Positions 6,162 through 6,262 of a DNA stretch of 6,262 bases are shown piece by piece. The stretch lies in the NCBI GenBank assembly GCA_963578625.1, contig CAUZEO010000316.1:1-6262 (forward strand), given 5' to 3'. A program made the translations under genes and the position numbers. Origin of the DNA: CAUZEO01 sp963578625 (GTDB lineage: Bacteria > Verrucomicrobiota > Kiritimatiellia > SLOV01). Within the stretch, counting starts at the first letter, position 1; the number at the start of each line of letters is the position of its first letter. Below the pieces are notes generated by a model that saw only the letters and a list, made by a program, of their open reading frames with translations, made no database searches and was not told the origin of the DNA.

Positions 6162-6262
6162 GCAAGCGACTTGTGGGTTCCGTCACAGAACGGCTTGGTG
6201 CCGGAGCGCTTGCAACGGCACCAGGCGATGGTCTGAGCTTCCGTAACGGTTATTTCCATGGG
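6158..6262 (-). CDS. CDGSH iron-sulfur domain protein (5' end possibly outside window)
   Basis: A short minus-strand frame ends at TGA 6158-6160 and encodes MEITVTEAQTIAWCRCKRSG followed by TKPFCDGTHKSLA. The block CRCKRSGTKPFCDGTH matches the CDGSH consensus C-x-C-x2-S-x3-P-x-C-D-G-(S/T/A)-H in every position. Its three Cys and one His (residues 14, 16, 25, 29 if the start is at 6259) bind a redox-active, labile [2Fe-2S] cluster in the MitoNEET-type family. An ATG at 6257-6259 gives 33 aa, but the frame stays open to the right edge (CCC at 6260-6262). Bacterial members are commonly about 60-80 aa, so the true start may lie beyond the window. The IAWCRC lead-in resembles 'tyaWC.C' of single-domain family members. 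The stop overlaps the recD2 start (ATGA), placing the two in one operon. The electron partner and role are unknown. Confidence 0.85.
   Translation of the reverse strand, partial: PMEITVTEAQTIAWCRCKRSGTKPFCDGTHKSLA

Noticed and set aside
1..6262. Search for a defence island, mobile element, CRISPR array or toxin-antitoxin pair
   Set aside because: RecD2-like helicases occur in both housekeeping and mobile contexts. No transposase, integrase, attachment site, spaced repeat array, nuclease or toxin was seen, and recD2 is a normal full-length repair-type member.

Overview
The window is bacterial. It has tightly packed genes, Shine-Dalgarno-like sites, stop/start overlaps and a moderately high GC content, which I judge by eye to be in the high fifties. 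No rRNA, tRNA, mobile element or CRISPR array is visible. The taxon cannot be fixed from sequence alone. A mevalonate-type HMG-CoA synthase next to a RecD2-type helicase and a CDGSH iron-sulfur protein fits a Gram-negative lineage that carries the mevalonate or polyketide beta-branching enzyme, but this is only an inference.

Layout from left to right. (1) 1-192, + strand: the last 63 codons of a probable GT4-type glycosyltransferase, the only plus-strand gene. (2) 98-1456, - strand: a complete HMG-CoA synthase (mvaS-like) with all three catalytic residues. It has a 66-residue tail that runs through an inverted repeat and into the antisense of the glycosyltransferase 3' end. (3) 1457-1616: a leader region with a good sigma70-like promoter and a possible 39-codon ORF whose stop overlaps the mvaS start. 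(4) 1617-2789, - strand: a polytopic membrane protein of unknown function whose two halves look like an ancient internal duplication. (5) 2790-2871: a spacer with a Rho-independent terminator. (6) 2872-3249 and 3230-3877, - strand: a two-gene operon of a six-helix membrane protein and a winged-helix regulator overlapping by 20 bp, with a promoter and a 15-bp palindrome upstream. (7) 3978-6161, - strand: a complete RecD2-like helicase. (8) 6158 to the right edge, - strand: a CDGSH iron-sulfur protein joined to recD2 by an ATGA overlap.

How the genes work together. Four transcription units are suggested: the CDGSH gene with recD2; the membrane protein with its regulator, closed by the terminator near 2824-2849; the duplicated membrane protein, possibly running on into mvaS; and the convergent glycosyltransferase. 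No single pathway ties them all together. The most useful observations are the very short CDGSH gene at the right edge, the internal repeat in the 390-aa membrane protein, the palindrome over the regulator operon promoter, and the anomalous mvaS C-terminus. I see no convincing new multi-gene system in this window.
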